Below, piece after piece: positions 1-9,935 of a stretch of 64,000 nt of DNA. The translations under genes and the position numbers were made by a program. This DNA comes from Anthoceros angustus (Eukaryota > Streptophyta > Anthocerotopsida > Anthocerotales > Anthocerotaceae): the NCBI GenBank assembly GCA_010909165.1, contig VJWM01000134.1, positions 496,001-560,000 on the forward strand, written 5' to 3'. Under the pieces are notes generated by a model, which worked only from the letters and a program-made list of their open reading frames with translations, did not search any database and was not told the DNA's origin. Numbering within the stretch: the stretch's first letter is position 1; each line of letters starts with the position of its first letter.

Positions 1-300
1 TTGGTGTTGCCGCCCTTGCCTGGTCTCCACCTCAAAGGTGAACTCCTGTAGCAACAGAATCCACCTCGCAATTCGTCCGGACAAGTCTGCCTTGTTCACC
101 AAATGCTTGAGCGCGAAGTGATCGACATAGAACACAAACTCATTGGGCAGAAGGTAATGCCTGAATTTCTTAACTGCGTATACCATCGCCTCTCGCTCGT
201 GTAGTGTACCGTTCAGCATCGTGGTGTCTTCCGTAGTAGATTGGATGGTCCCTCGCTTATCGTCCTTTTGGTGACACCACTCCAATGGCAAAAGGCATCC
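1..300 (-). pseudogene. Gypsy RNase H segment of pol (partial)
   Basis: Minus-strand translation gives HEREAMVYAVKKFRHYLLPN followed by a YVDHFALKHLVNK-like stretch and FTFEVETRQGRQHQ. This is the RT/RNase H connection and RNase H region of Ty3/gypsy Pol. It is the downstream continuation of the reverse transcriptase at 644-1443, runs off the left edge, and is separated from the reverse transcriptase by frame breaks. Confidence 0.85.
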
Positions 301-643
301 ACATACATGGAATCGCTTTCCCGGTCGGACCTTTCGTCTTGGGGCAGCGATCGGTAGGAGGTCTCAGATGCCGCCTCCCTCTACAGTGTCCAGGTCCACT
401 CCTCCTTCTTCAGTACCTCCGTTAGCTTGGCGGCCCGCTTTGCAAAGTCTGGATGGCGCCTGTAGTAACCCACCATGCCGGGAACCCCGCTCCTTCAAAT
501 TCGTGAGTGAGGTTTGGATGACCTTCACCTTGTCTTGGTCACTTCTATCCTCGCGACACGATGTCCAACAAGATTCCTCGTCATGCGAGTAGCATTTCTC
601 GGATGCGAGCCTGATTGGGTCTCCTTACAGCGTTCCAAACACT

Positions 644-1443
644 TCATAAGTGTCCAACGTGCTTTTCCTCTTCCCGTGCATAAAGTCGTCCGAGGAATAC
701 CTCCATGAAGTCCCTTAGGAAGTCACGAAGACATTGGTCACCATCCGCATGAATCCGGTGCTCTGTCATCCCGAACTTCATGGCGAGCGTTCCCCACTCC
801 GTGGTGAGCGTTGTCTTATCCCGATCCGACTCCGTAGGTGCGGTTAGTTGTAAGATGTCAGTCAAAAGGAGTAAGTACTTCGTCCTGCCACCTTGTCCAG
901 TATGTCATCTACGAAGGGCATGGGAAAGTGGTCCTTCTCGGTAGCGGCGTTGAGTTTTCTCCAATCCTGACAGACGCGAATCTGGCCTTGTTGTTTCTTG
1001 GGCACGACTACGATCGGTGCTACCCACTCACTGTTCACGATCGGGAAGATGATGTCCGCCTCCAAATATTTGTCCAGGACCTCTTTGACCTTCAGCGAGT
1101 GTTTGGGATTTAGCTTATCTTGGATCCGAGCACTCCGCTTCGGTCTATCGGTGTCCCTTGTTTGAATGCCTTTCATATCCGTGACCTTGAAAGCGAACAC
1201 CTCGCTGAATTCCCCCAACAACTGTGTGAGGTCTCGTTTCAACTCTGCCGGCATACCCTTGCGAATTTTAGGAATTTCCACAGGCGGACCTCCACGTCTT
1301 CCACATCGTCGGGATTGGCCAGTCTCCCTTTCTCTTCTTTGGCCTCGTCGAGCCGTCATCCTCCACCGAGGTTCATCTTCACGCATTCCCCACTCTCGGG
1401 AAGTTCGTAGTGAGCAGGTCACTTCCTCGTTCCGCCTCTTCAT
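644..1443 (-). pseudogene. Gypsy reverse transcriptase, frameshifted and active site lost
   Basis: The upstream half (862-1443) reads ...LEADIIFPIVNSEWVAPIVV, then VPKKQQGQIRVCQDWRKLNA, typical fingers-domain sequence of Ty3/gypsy reverse transcriptase. The downstream half (644-865) is in another frame and reads DKTTLTTEWGTLAMKFGM and FLRDFMEVFLGRLY. The position where the catalytic Y/F-x-D-D box should stand reads FLGRLY, so both catalytic aspartates are gone. The region between the two parts is also shortened. This is a dead copy. Confidence 0.85.
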
Positions 1444-1861
1444 CCTCTTGGACCCTCCTCTTCGCCGCCCTCGGCTCTTGTTACATTAGCCACCGGAAGC
1501 AATCGGCGACCTCCTCGTCCACCACCTCGCTCCAAGGCGTCCCTCGGTAATCCATCTCCTCCTCCGAACCACGTGATTTTGGGGAAAGGGTAGCATCCGT
1601 GTCTTCCCTTTCATCATCGTCTATCCTCGGCCGGTGTACCCCTCGATGGTGCTCACGGTTTCCCCGGTATGTCCTTACTGCTCCAAGTGGCGCCTCTTCC
1701 TTCTCTTACCTTCGGATCCCAATCCACGGGTTTAAAGTGGATTTCCTTCTCACCAGTGTAACCGTGAGCAAGTCCAAGCCACGGGCTAGCGATGTTCGTA
1801 CCCTAGAGGCCCCGTGGCTTTGATGACCACAAAGTCCAGCGTGTACGGTGCTCCTGAGATA

Positions 1862-2089
1862 TTAGCTTGTACTGCGAGCAATTCCCCTGCAGGCGCACGT
1901 CTCGACATGTCCGCCATCCTTAGGGTCTTGGTGGAGTGTTGAGGTTGGTAAACCCAGTGCGGTGGCCTCCGTAATGAGGTTAACCCCCGATCCCGTATCC
2001 AGGGGTACGTTCTTGACCACGCATCCTGCGATCTCCACCTGAACCACCGGTACTCCTGGGTCCATGTGGGATACCACTCTTACCTCCAC
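1862..2089 (-). pseudogene. Gypsy retropepsin-like protease segment
   Basis: The minus-strand frame reads VQVEIAGCVVKNVPLDTGSG followed by VNLITEATALGLP. LDTGSGVNLI is the D-T/S-G active-site loop of a retroviral-type aspartic protease, which would cleave the Gag-Pol polyprotein. It lies between the zinc-knuckle Gag and the reverse transcriptase, as expected for Ty3/gypsy. The frame is closed about 75 codons long and the second conserved hydrophobic-Gly motif is not clearly visible. The frame begins with GTG, so it is an internal fragment and not an independent gene. Confidence 0.75.
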
Positions 2090-2512
2090 CTGATTACTTT
2101 TACGGGCGGAGCTTTGTCGTGGTTGCGTTCTCTCGATGGCCGTCGGACCTCTGCGGTACCGGGTTGTCTCTCAACAAGCGAGACTAGATCTTTGTTGGTT
2201 CATCATCAGGTCCGCCACTTTGAATGGTGTGGGGACTTACGGCAACGCATATCTGCGTTCTCCGGGTTCTTACTTCCTCGCGTTGGCGGACCACCTCGGA
2301 TCTGTCGGTTCTTCTTGAAGCATCTCCGTTACCTCCGAACCATCCGTGAGCGGGGTGGTGACACAGGTGGCCTGCCCCTCTGTTACCATCTCGGGGCCTC
2401 AGGTAACTCCTTTGGGTTACTCGATCCAACTCGTTCCCCTTAACTAACTCTCCCTCCTTCACAGGAACACCTTCCTCCGTGTCCGTTGTACTCTCCCCAT
2501 TCTTCTTTCTTT

Positions 2513-4032
2513 TCAACTGCCGCCTTTCCTTCCGTTCTTTCCTGCGGCTCCGGGTTGACACCTCCAGCACCTCCGGGGTCTCCTCCTTCCCCTTGGCAGT
2601 AATCGCTTCTTGCCACTCCGTTCCGAGTTCCCTTGGTGTCTCCTCCCACTCCGCCATCTGTGCATCTTCAATGCAGCAGCCTTGCCAGGAAGGGAGGCGT
2701 CGGTGGTTGGCTCCCCGGGGTGGCGTGGCCCGTCCTCGGCGGGGTTTGGACCACAGTCTTGCAGCATGTGCCCGCCCTTTGCAATCTCCACTGGCGTTGA
2801 AATCCCGTTACCTTGCCTGGTGGGGTATGGACAGGCATTGGAATAGTGCCCGGGGTTTCCACAGTTCCAGTAGACCACCGCCGCCCGAAGAATTCCCGGC
2901 GGTCCTCCCATTCGGGGTTGCATCGGAGGGCGGTGTATGGATGGACCTCCCGGCGCTGGATACATCGTTTTCGGGTATCGGCGGCCCCGGGGTGCTTCTT
3001 GCACCTGGTAAGCATCCTCCCACTGCTCCTCAGACTCCTCCTCATAGTCGTACTCTACCTGGTTCACGGGTCTGGAGGGGCAATTCGCCTTCGAGTGCCC
3101 ATGCTGGTGGCACACCGCACACCATAAATGAGTCCTGACCGTGGTGGCCACCTTTCGCCGTTCACGATCTTTCACTTGATTGATCGTTAACTCCTCCACC
3201 TTCTTTATGACTCTCTCCAGGTCTTCCCTCAAACCAGCTACCTCTTTCAAGGCGGGGTCGAGGCCTCACTTACCAGGAGCTAGTATCATAACCTCCTTCT
3301 TCTCGCGCCTCCGTTTCACCCGGTCTTCTTCTTGGTTTGCGGCGGTTCCTCCGCCTCGTGGAGCTTGGTTCCACTTGAAATCTCCTCCTCTTCCTCCAGT
3401 GGCCTCGGTTCTTCCTCCTCCTCTAGGCTCTTCATCTTGATTCGATTCCGCCTCTTCTTCTTCTTCTTTCCTCCACAGGTTGTTCTCGTCCTGTTGGTGC
3501 ATCGATTCTTCGTAGTTCTCCGCCGCGCCTTACTCACATCCTTTTACAACGCACATGCTTAGCCATTGGCTTAGGTAGGCGGTGAACCCACCCGCTTGCA
3601 TCGTGGTGTGAGTGGGGTGCCGATCCCGAAGGGCATAGAACCGCTCGATGTACGATCAGCTTCTCCGTCTTGCCCGCTTTGATTCTCAAGCTTGGGCGGG
3701 GCGTAGCCTTCTGATCGATTCGCGAATCTTTCCAAGAAGGCATCCTTGATGCTTGAAGGTAGCGAGGGCGTTGGGTGGCGGTACTTTCTTGAGCCATTCC
3801 CGTTCCCGAGGACCCCACAGAGCAATTTGGATGGCATGCATCCTCCTTCTCCGTTGAAGTTCGCTCGGGATACGAAATCCTCCACAAAGGTTTCCGCATC
3901 CCGTTCCTTCTTTCCCCCAAAGAGGGAGTAGGCTTGCTTTGTCGTTGTTGTTGCCATCGTTATGCGGTGAGGTGAGGACCGCTCCTCTTCGCCACGACAG
4001 GCTGCTTCCTCCTCACGATCCGACAACTCCAC
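2513..4032 (-). pseudogene. Gypsy Gag with two CCHC zinc knuckles, frameshifted
   Basis: Two frames belong together. The N-terminal part (3571-4032) contains an internal start reading MATTTTKQAYSLFGGKKERD and Gag-like sequence. The C-terminal part (2513-3250) starts with a short helix (EVAGLREDLERVIKKVEEL) and has a perfect zinc knuckle, CAVCHQHGHSKANC (C-x2-C-x4-H-x4-C, frame residues 44-57). A second knuckle reads YWNCGNPGHYSNAC, where the first cysteine is replaced by tyrosine. A lysine/glutamate-rich low-complexity stretch at about 3320-3480 separates the two parts and carries a frameshift. Confidence 0.8.
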
Positions 4033-4184
4033 CGCGCTTACCCGTTGGCTGGTGTTCTCGCCTCGAGCTCGTCGTCTCTCACGTGCCTGCGCTCGGGGCC
4101 TGGCGATCCTGCGTCAAACTCTCTCGGCAATTGTCCTTAACTACCTCACGTCCTCCACGCATCCACGCTTGCTCTGGGCGATTT

Positions 4185-4202
4185 CATTCCCGACAGGCGC
4201 CA
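4185..4202 (-). other. Primer-binding site of the gypsy element (tRNA-Asp-like)
   Basis: The minus strand reads TTT then TGGCGCCTGTCGGGAATG just inside the LTR end. Many plant Ty3/gypsy elements have a PBS beginning TGGCGCC and matching the 3' end of tRNA-Asp. It fixes the 5' LTR end near 4206 and confirms that the element reads leftward. Confidence 0.65.
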
Positions 4203-4205
4203 AAA

Positions 4206-4858
4206 TGTGACTTTCGGCTGACAACCCGGCCGTAGCGCACAATCCGTGTCGTTGTAGGAAGAGTCCGTTCCCAAGGGAATGATAGGCTCCGTTTGCAGCG
4301 TTTGGGCGATTCTTACTTCACTGCGTCAGATTCGGGTCTCAAGCACACATTCATCGATTCGCATCTAACTACCATAGCGTTCACCGCAGGCCGGTGTGGC
4401 CAAGCGTTTAGGACCGTTCGCGTCCGTGTCGTTCACGTTAAATCGCACCTCTAGTCCGTTCTTCTCTCCACTCACGCTACACTCCGTCTTAGGAAAAGCA
4501 GGGGCTACCAGGACCTCCTCTCGTTGCGGGCCTCTCCGTCCGGCTCTACCGCCCTCCGGGTCCCTCGGCTCCTGCGTTCGTCCGTTCGTGGGCGGCTGCT
4601 GGGCGAACACGGGTCCCGATCACCCTTCCTGCACACACCACCACACGTTAGGGTCCGTCACGGGAACCTTGATCGGTGGGTCTCTCCCTTTCGCGGTGAC
4701 TCGGGACTCACGTTAGCAAGAAGGCACAAGTGCACGCAGCAGCATCAACACCAGAGAAGATACTTTAGCGACCTCGGCCCTCTTATACTACGCGAAGGTC
4801 GGCGCCTTTATTACACCCTATTCGGTGGCCGGCTCGATGCGCCCTAATCGGCCTACCA
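4206..4858 (-). repeat. Probable 5' LTR of the gypsy element with TATA box
   Basis: The inner boundary is set by the primer-binding site: minus-strand sequence ends ...GTCACA just before it. On the minus strand a TATAAGA box lies at 4781-4787. The outer boundary is uncertain because the second LTR is outside the window; 4858 is the first position that gives a TG start in register. The sequence has no convincing coding frame. Confidence 0.5.
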
Positions 4859-6299
4859 TCCTATTCCTCCCCTCCTATCTCCCTTAGTCGGCGGTGGGAA
4901 GGTCCGGGTTCCGCCTCGGGATTGGTGGTCCAATCTCCACGATTCTGGCGCACCCAATCGGATGATCGCGGGGGCGGACCCCTTCCTCTTCCGGAATCCG
5001 GGTTGGGCTCTACCGGCGTGATCGGCGACGGTTACCACAGCGTCGTTCCCCCCCCAGTGGGTCCGGTGGGGCCACCATTGTCCTCCCCAGCGTAAGTCGG
5101 AGGGACTCCTCCTTCTGAGTCGGACCTCGGGGGGTCTCGACTCGGTCGGAACTTGGGAGTCTTCTTCCTGAGTCGGTCTGCTGGGTCGGTCTCATCTGGG
5201 GTTCGGACCTCGAGGTCAGAACTTATTCTGGGTCTCAAGCTCCGGACCCCTTACTGCGGACCTCTTCTTGCTGGTCCTCATCCCTTCCACCGACCCTTGT
5301 CTTGGGTCGGTTTGGCTCCTCCTTCCTCCCCCTTCAAGGCCCGCCTCTATCTTCCGGCGGGTTGCGGACTTACCACAGGATTCGTTGTATTGGCGCGTCA
5401 CGCTCCTCGATGCTCTTCTCGCTACCGTCGTCTCCAAGCAGGGGCCACTAGTCCCGTCTTGTCCCCATGCCCTTCATCCCCTTGAGCCTTCCAGTCCGTC
5501 TATTTGCGGTGCGGAGGCTGCCTAAGGAGCTCGGCGTGGAGCAAGTAGAATCAACTTGGTGCCTCTTCCGTGTGCCGGAGCACCGATACTCCCGCCGCCA
5601 TAGGTGTTCGGGAGGCGTCTTTGCGGCTTGTTGGACCACCTCCCGAGGTTTGGCCGGTGGGCCAGCCGTATCACGCGAGGCTACAAGGCCTCGGTCACCT
5701 CTGCGCGCGTTGCTCACTTTGCTCCGGCTCGTCGTTTCCGCTCATGCTAGCTTACCGCCATAGCGCGCTCCCCTTCCGCCTTTCTCAGCGGACCAACGTC
5801 CGTTGCTCTCCTCCGTTCATTACGGTTAACTCGCCATCTCCTCTCCGAGGCGGTCGGGCAACTGCCCGTGCGGGCCTCCCAGTCCTTCTCCATTTCGGCG
5901 TCCTGCTCCTGTTCCATGTGCCTTACTTCCTCCGTCCGCAGTGGGCGCTCTATTTCTCGTTCGTGATCCGATCACGCCTGCAACCATTCCTCTCAATGGT
6001 AACTTGGGCTGCGACTCGAGTCTCCTGCGGTCTTCCATCTCCTGCGTGGCTCCACCTCACGCGGCGGGCAGATCCTCCATCTCCTTGCGTGCTTCCTCCT
6101 CCTCGGCATGTGGCCCGTGCACTCCGCCGCCTCCTGCTCCTTCTTGAGTTAGCGGCTATCCGTCTCCCTCCCCTCCACGGTTCCGATCACGATAGTGATC
6201 CGGTCGGTCTTAGCGGCTTCCGCCTCCCTGTTGCCTTCACACGAGCTTCGCCCATTGGCCTGGTCGGTCGGGCCGCCTCCGTCACGAGCCTTCGCTTGG
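4859..6299. other. GC-rich retroelement-derived sequence without a supported gene
   Basis: Very GC-rich with scattered short repeats of a GGTCGG/GGACCTC type (5090-5250). Both strands are open by chance, so long frames exist, including 272 codons at 5570-6388, but none has a recognisable domain. Minus-strand frames near its right end are rich in Glu, Arg and Ala, like a coiled-coil Gag, and continue into the block at 6.3 kb. I see no host gene here. Confidence 0.5.
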
Positions 6300-8460
6300 G
6301 CCTCCTCGCCTCCTGCTTCTCCCTCTCACTGCTGCGGAGGTCTTCCGCCCGTGCTTGGGCCTCCATGCTGCTTGTGCTCACCCGGTGAAGGAATTTAGTC
6401 AGTCTGTCGGATGGACGGACTTCCCTCTCGGCCTCCTGCGTTTCCCTTCCTCGATGCGGCCGAGCTTGCCTTCCTCCCCTCACTGGGCCCCTCAGCTGCT
6501 CCACGGAGGAGCACCATACCTCGGGTGGCTTCTACCTCCACAGGTCTTCTCGGCATCCCGAGACCCCAAAGCATCATCCATGGCGGTGGCCGCAGTGTTT
6601 CTTCCACGGCCAGTGAGACCCCACAAAGTCCGTAGTGGGAGGCGGGCATTTCACGGTCCAGGACCTCCATACCTTGATCCAGGAGTAAGTCGGTGGGTTC
6701 TCGGACCTAATCGGGACCCTTAGGTCACGAGTCTTGACTCGGAGCTTCACCCTCCTTAGCCCTCTTGGCCGGTTCCTTATTTGCCCTCTTAGTCACAGGG
6801 CTCGGAGGGGTGGGGCAGCCCTTGCCCTTACATGGGGGCAGGGGCTCCGAGTGCAGGCTGCAGGTGACTCCTCCTGGCGTCCCTTCGCCCTCCTTACCGC
6901 CTCTTGACCTCTTGCCACTCAGTGGGCGGGGTAGCCTGCACCGTCACAGTCTTTGCGTTGGTAAACTCTTGCGCCTCTTGGTTCCCAGTCGGCGAGGCTC
7001 GTGACTGCTTGTGGGTGGCTGGGCAGCGCCAACTCGCTCCGTCGTTCCCTCCTGCTGCGTTGGTTGCTCGGAGGCACGGAGAAGAGGCGGGGATTTCTTC
7101 CCATACTTCCACAGGTGGTGAGGGGTCCGTTCAGACGTATGGAGTCAGGAATCCTCGATCGTCCTCCCGGGTCGTTTGGCCTTAGGGGTCGGCCCCCACC
7201 TCGGGCGCCCTTGCACGCTCCCGCTTGGCGGGGCCTCCGGCCCGAGGCGCCCGCTCGATCTCTCCTCCTTGAGCTCGAAATGTCCCCATACATGGATCGG
7301 TATGGGGGGCCGGCAGTGGCGAGGGCTTCTCGCTCCTCGGCTTGCGGGCCTCTGGTGAAGGCGAAGATAATCCTTCCCGGTCCGCCTCTTCCCAGCGCAT
7401 GCGGGGAATACCAAATTATCACCAAGGTGATCCACCTTGGTGAGCGAGTTCAATGGACAATGATCAGACTGGCCCTTACTCGGTATCGGTCGATATCAAC
7501 CCGGGTTGGTTGTCATTGCGTTCGAGCCTCGGCCCCTTGTTGTTATCTTTCCCGCCGCCTTGAGGGGCTGCGGACTCGCCCCATCTTCCTCCTTTGGGCG
7601 GTTGTAGGCCGCCTCGGGACCTCAAGGTCCATCGCCTAGGATCCTCCGGAGGTTCTTGGACCCGAACCTCCTTGTTGGCCGCCAACATCTTGGCGAACTC
7701 CGGACGGTGACCATCAAGCGTCCGACGACTGGAACACATCCAGTGCCACTCCTCGACTAATTCCCCGCTTCCTCGGCCGGGGCCCAAAGTCAGGATAGCG
7801 CGGGTCACAATGTTGCGCTCTAGGTTCCATGGCTCCCGGACCTCCAGCCTTTTTGGGTGCCATCGCCTTCTTCTCCCTTCGTTCTTGGGCTGCTGGCGGA
7901 GTCGGCGCGATCGCCCTCTTCGCCCGCGTTCGTGCTCCAACCCCGACGGTGAGCCCAGCGAAGATGCTGGCGCTCAAAGAGATAGCGCCCGGGTTGCGGG
8001 CGCTGCTGGTATTTGTGCGTGACCCTCCGTCGGCCTTTGGGAAATAGCAGGCGGGCGCCTCTTCCACATCATGGCCCAGTGCATGCATGCTTACTCGACC
8101 GCCTCACCTCGGCGCCCCCGCGCCTTGCCTGGCGCCCGCGCGCGTCCGGGCGTGAATACTGCGGCCCCTGGCACGGTCACGACTGCTGCATGCCGACCTC
8201 CCACTCGGGGCCGTCCGTGGCGCCAAGTCATCCTCACGACTCAACTTCAGTTACTTTCACTGGCGTACTTATCTGTTTTGACCCGGGTGGGGTCCGGACT
8301 TATCCGTTACCGTGGTCGGGCTTCGCCAGTGGTCCGTTGCCCACTCCGGTCGGAGTATACTCGGTCGGGCGCCATCCGTGCTTATTCCTCCTTTTCGCCT
8401 TATTTTACTATTCAACCTACGAAAAAACAAAACCCCGCCCCATTTCCCAAGGGAAGTCCA
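6300..8460 (-). repeat. Inverted-repeat arm A: GC-rich retroelement block
   Basis: This block is repeated in reverse orientation at 17,370-19,680. Landmarks pair across the arms: the stretch at 7440 (GAGCGAGTTCAATGGACAAT) with 18,460, the sequence at 6396 with 19,500-19,540, and the end at 8440-8460 with 17,371-17,390. Minus-strand frames include a Glu/Arg/Ala-rich coiled-coil-like stretch (6187-6504), STKVDHLGDN-type sequence (7145-7453) and a basic MAPKKAGGPG stretch (about 7850), suggesting Gag remnants. It directly follows the gypsy integrase C-terminus at 8.47 kb, so it could be LTR plus captured sequence. No intact protein remains. Confidence 0.6.
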
Positions 8461-8469
8461 GTCACATAC

Positions 8470-9149
8470 TCCCCTTCTCATACATTGGCGTCTCTGCCAA
8501 CGCATAAATGCTTTTCACCACGCGTTCACGGGTAGCAGCGATTCTCCATCAAGCGCCGGTGAGCGGACCCATTTGCGTATACACACCACTGGTAGGTCCA
8601 TCCACCGTAGGTGGAGTTTGCGGAAAGTGCATATGGCATCGTGAAAGGGCCAAATCTCCCTCCTTCACATACTCCCGATTCGGGCCTTTGTCATGCCACA
8701 CATTTCCTGATTACACTTGCATTCTTGTTGCGCCTCTTCCCGACCCTCCGTATGTTGGACAAACCCTAGCAATCGCTCCAGTTGGCTTTCCTCCTCAGTT
8801 AGCCGGCCTTCCATCAGGACCCGAAGTGTTGGCACCTCAAATTCGGAGCATAACGGTGAATGCCCAGGGTTAATGTCTGGGCGTTGTTCTGTGTAGTCAC
8901 CTTCTCTGCCGTCCTGAAGGCCCATAGTGCCGATGGTAGCTTGGTATCCCAGTCGTGCGCATAGTTCACCGTAAGCTTATTCAGGATGCGGCAGATAAGC
9001 CCATTGGTCTTCTCTGTCAACCCATTGGCCTTCGGGTTGTATGGGGCCGTCTTGCGATGTGTGATGCCAAAATAGTCCGTCATTGCAGTGATCACATCAT
9101 TGAGGAAATGAGTTCCCAGCCGCTCCTGTTGCAGCGGACACCCGTGCAC
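8470..9149 (-). pseudogene. Gypsy integrase C-terminal fragment, copy A
   Basis: The minus-strand frame reads GTHFLNDVITAMTDYFGITH, then PYNPKANGLTEKTNGLICRI and DWDTKLPSALWAFRT. This is the end of the retroviral integrase core: Y-x-P-x-A/T-N-G-x-x-E-x-x-N carries the third catalytic acidic residue. Downstream a broken frame contains the integrase tail. The matching fragment lies at 9990-10,803. The 5' part of integrase is absent. Confidence 0.8.
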
Positions 9150-9399
9150 GTGATGATGTTCTCATAAAGGAACTTTGCCGTGTTTTGCAGTCCGTTCTTG
9201 TTGCCAGCTTCTACCCACAGTGCGATGATCGTTGCCACCAAATGTACCTCTTGCGTGTGTAGGTAGATGTATAGGTCCAGGTGAAGTCGATCTGTTTCTC
9301 AAATGGTGCTAGTGCGTATATGGGCACCAGCATTGTGTTGTGGGGAGTCGGCTACGTCCCGTGATGTCACATCTCTTCCTGAAATTGTGTGTTTCCCAT

Positions 9400-9900
9400 A
9401 CATGGTGGCCACCAAATGTGTGTAGTCCTAAATTTGCAGGCCCTTTCTGATCAGCCAATCAAGTCCTTCTCTGTGGGCAGTGTTTGAACGGCAATGATTT
9501 TGTGATATACTGCTGTATTGTCGTCTTTGGATACATCTATACCTTAAAAATTCCTCTCTCGGCGTCACGAATATAATGGTGTTGAATCTCAATATGCTTC
9601 GTGCGCATGAAAACGAGGATTAGCGACAAGAGCAATGGGCGACATATTGTCACAATTAACCTTTATTGGCCCTTCACCTTCATATCCAAATCTTCACATA
9701 GCTTTCTTCCCATTCGGCCTCTTTCGTGGCTTGGTGAGTGCTTTGTACTCGATTACATTGAAAGTGATATTGCAGCTTGTTTTCTACAAGACCAATTAAC
9801 AATAGTGGAGCCGAGAAAGCAATATCTTTGAGATACTTTTTTGGGTGTCGTGTCGAAGCCCAATGTGCATCGACAAAGCATGTCGATGGGTGCATGCTTC
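9400..9900 (-). pseudogene. Ty1/copia RNase H fragment, copy A
   Basis: The minus-strand frame at 9680-9895 reads CFVDAHWASTRHPKKY and ENKLQYHF, then EAEWEESYVKIWI. This corresponds to the copia RNase H domain (ADWA...STSGY...KQ...STTEAE) in decayed form. It is the duplicate of the RNase H at 11,378-11,851. Confidence 0.65.
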
Positions 9901-9935
9901 TTTAGCTAGAAGCGAGAGGCCATAATTTGGAGTAC

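Larger units (their letters stand above)
1..4858 (-). mobile_element. Decayed Ty3/gypsy LTR retrotransposon, 3' part beyond the window
   Basis: Read on the minus strand, the order is LTR, primer-binding site, Gag with zinc knuckles, retropepsin, reverse transcriptase and RNase H, which is the Ty3/gypsy gene order. Integrase and the 3' LTR would lie left of position 1. Every domain is in a separate short frame with frameshifts between them and the reverse transcriptase active-site box is lost, so this copy cannot make its own polyprotein. The RNase H segment closely resembles the isolated fragment at 47.9-48.35 kb, so both are probably one family. The LTR boundary at 4858 is a guess from the terminal TG...CA rule; the other components are well supported. 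Confidence 0.88.
8200..9935 (-). repeat. Tandem copy A of a gypsy-integrase/copia-RNase H chimeric segment
   Basis: A ~1.7-kb segment that recurs immediately to the right (9936-11,620) in the same orientation. It joins the 3' end of a gypsy element (integrase tail and downstream sequence) to the RNase H end of a Ty1/copia element. Pairing landmarks are CTCACGACTCAACTTC (8233 and 9974) and GAGGCCATAATTTGGAGTAC (about 9915 and 11,595). The copies differ by many 1-10 bp indels. Confidence 0.7.

Noticed and set aside
2479-3138. 219-codon plus-strand ORF
   Set aside because: Antisense shadow of the gypsy Gag zinc-knuckle region.
5570-6388. 272-codon plus-strand ORF
   Set aside because: GC-rich sequence open in several frames; proline/arginine/serine composition without a domain, overlapping better Gag-like frames on the other strand.
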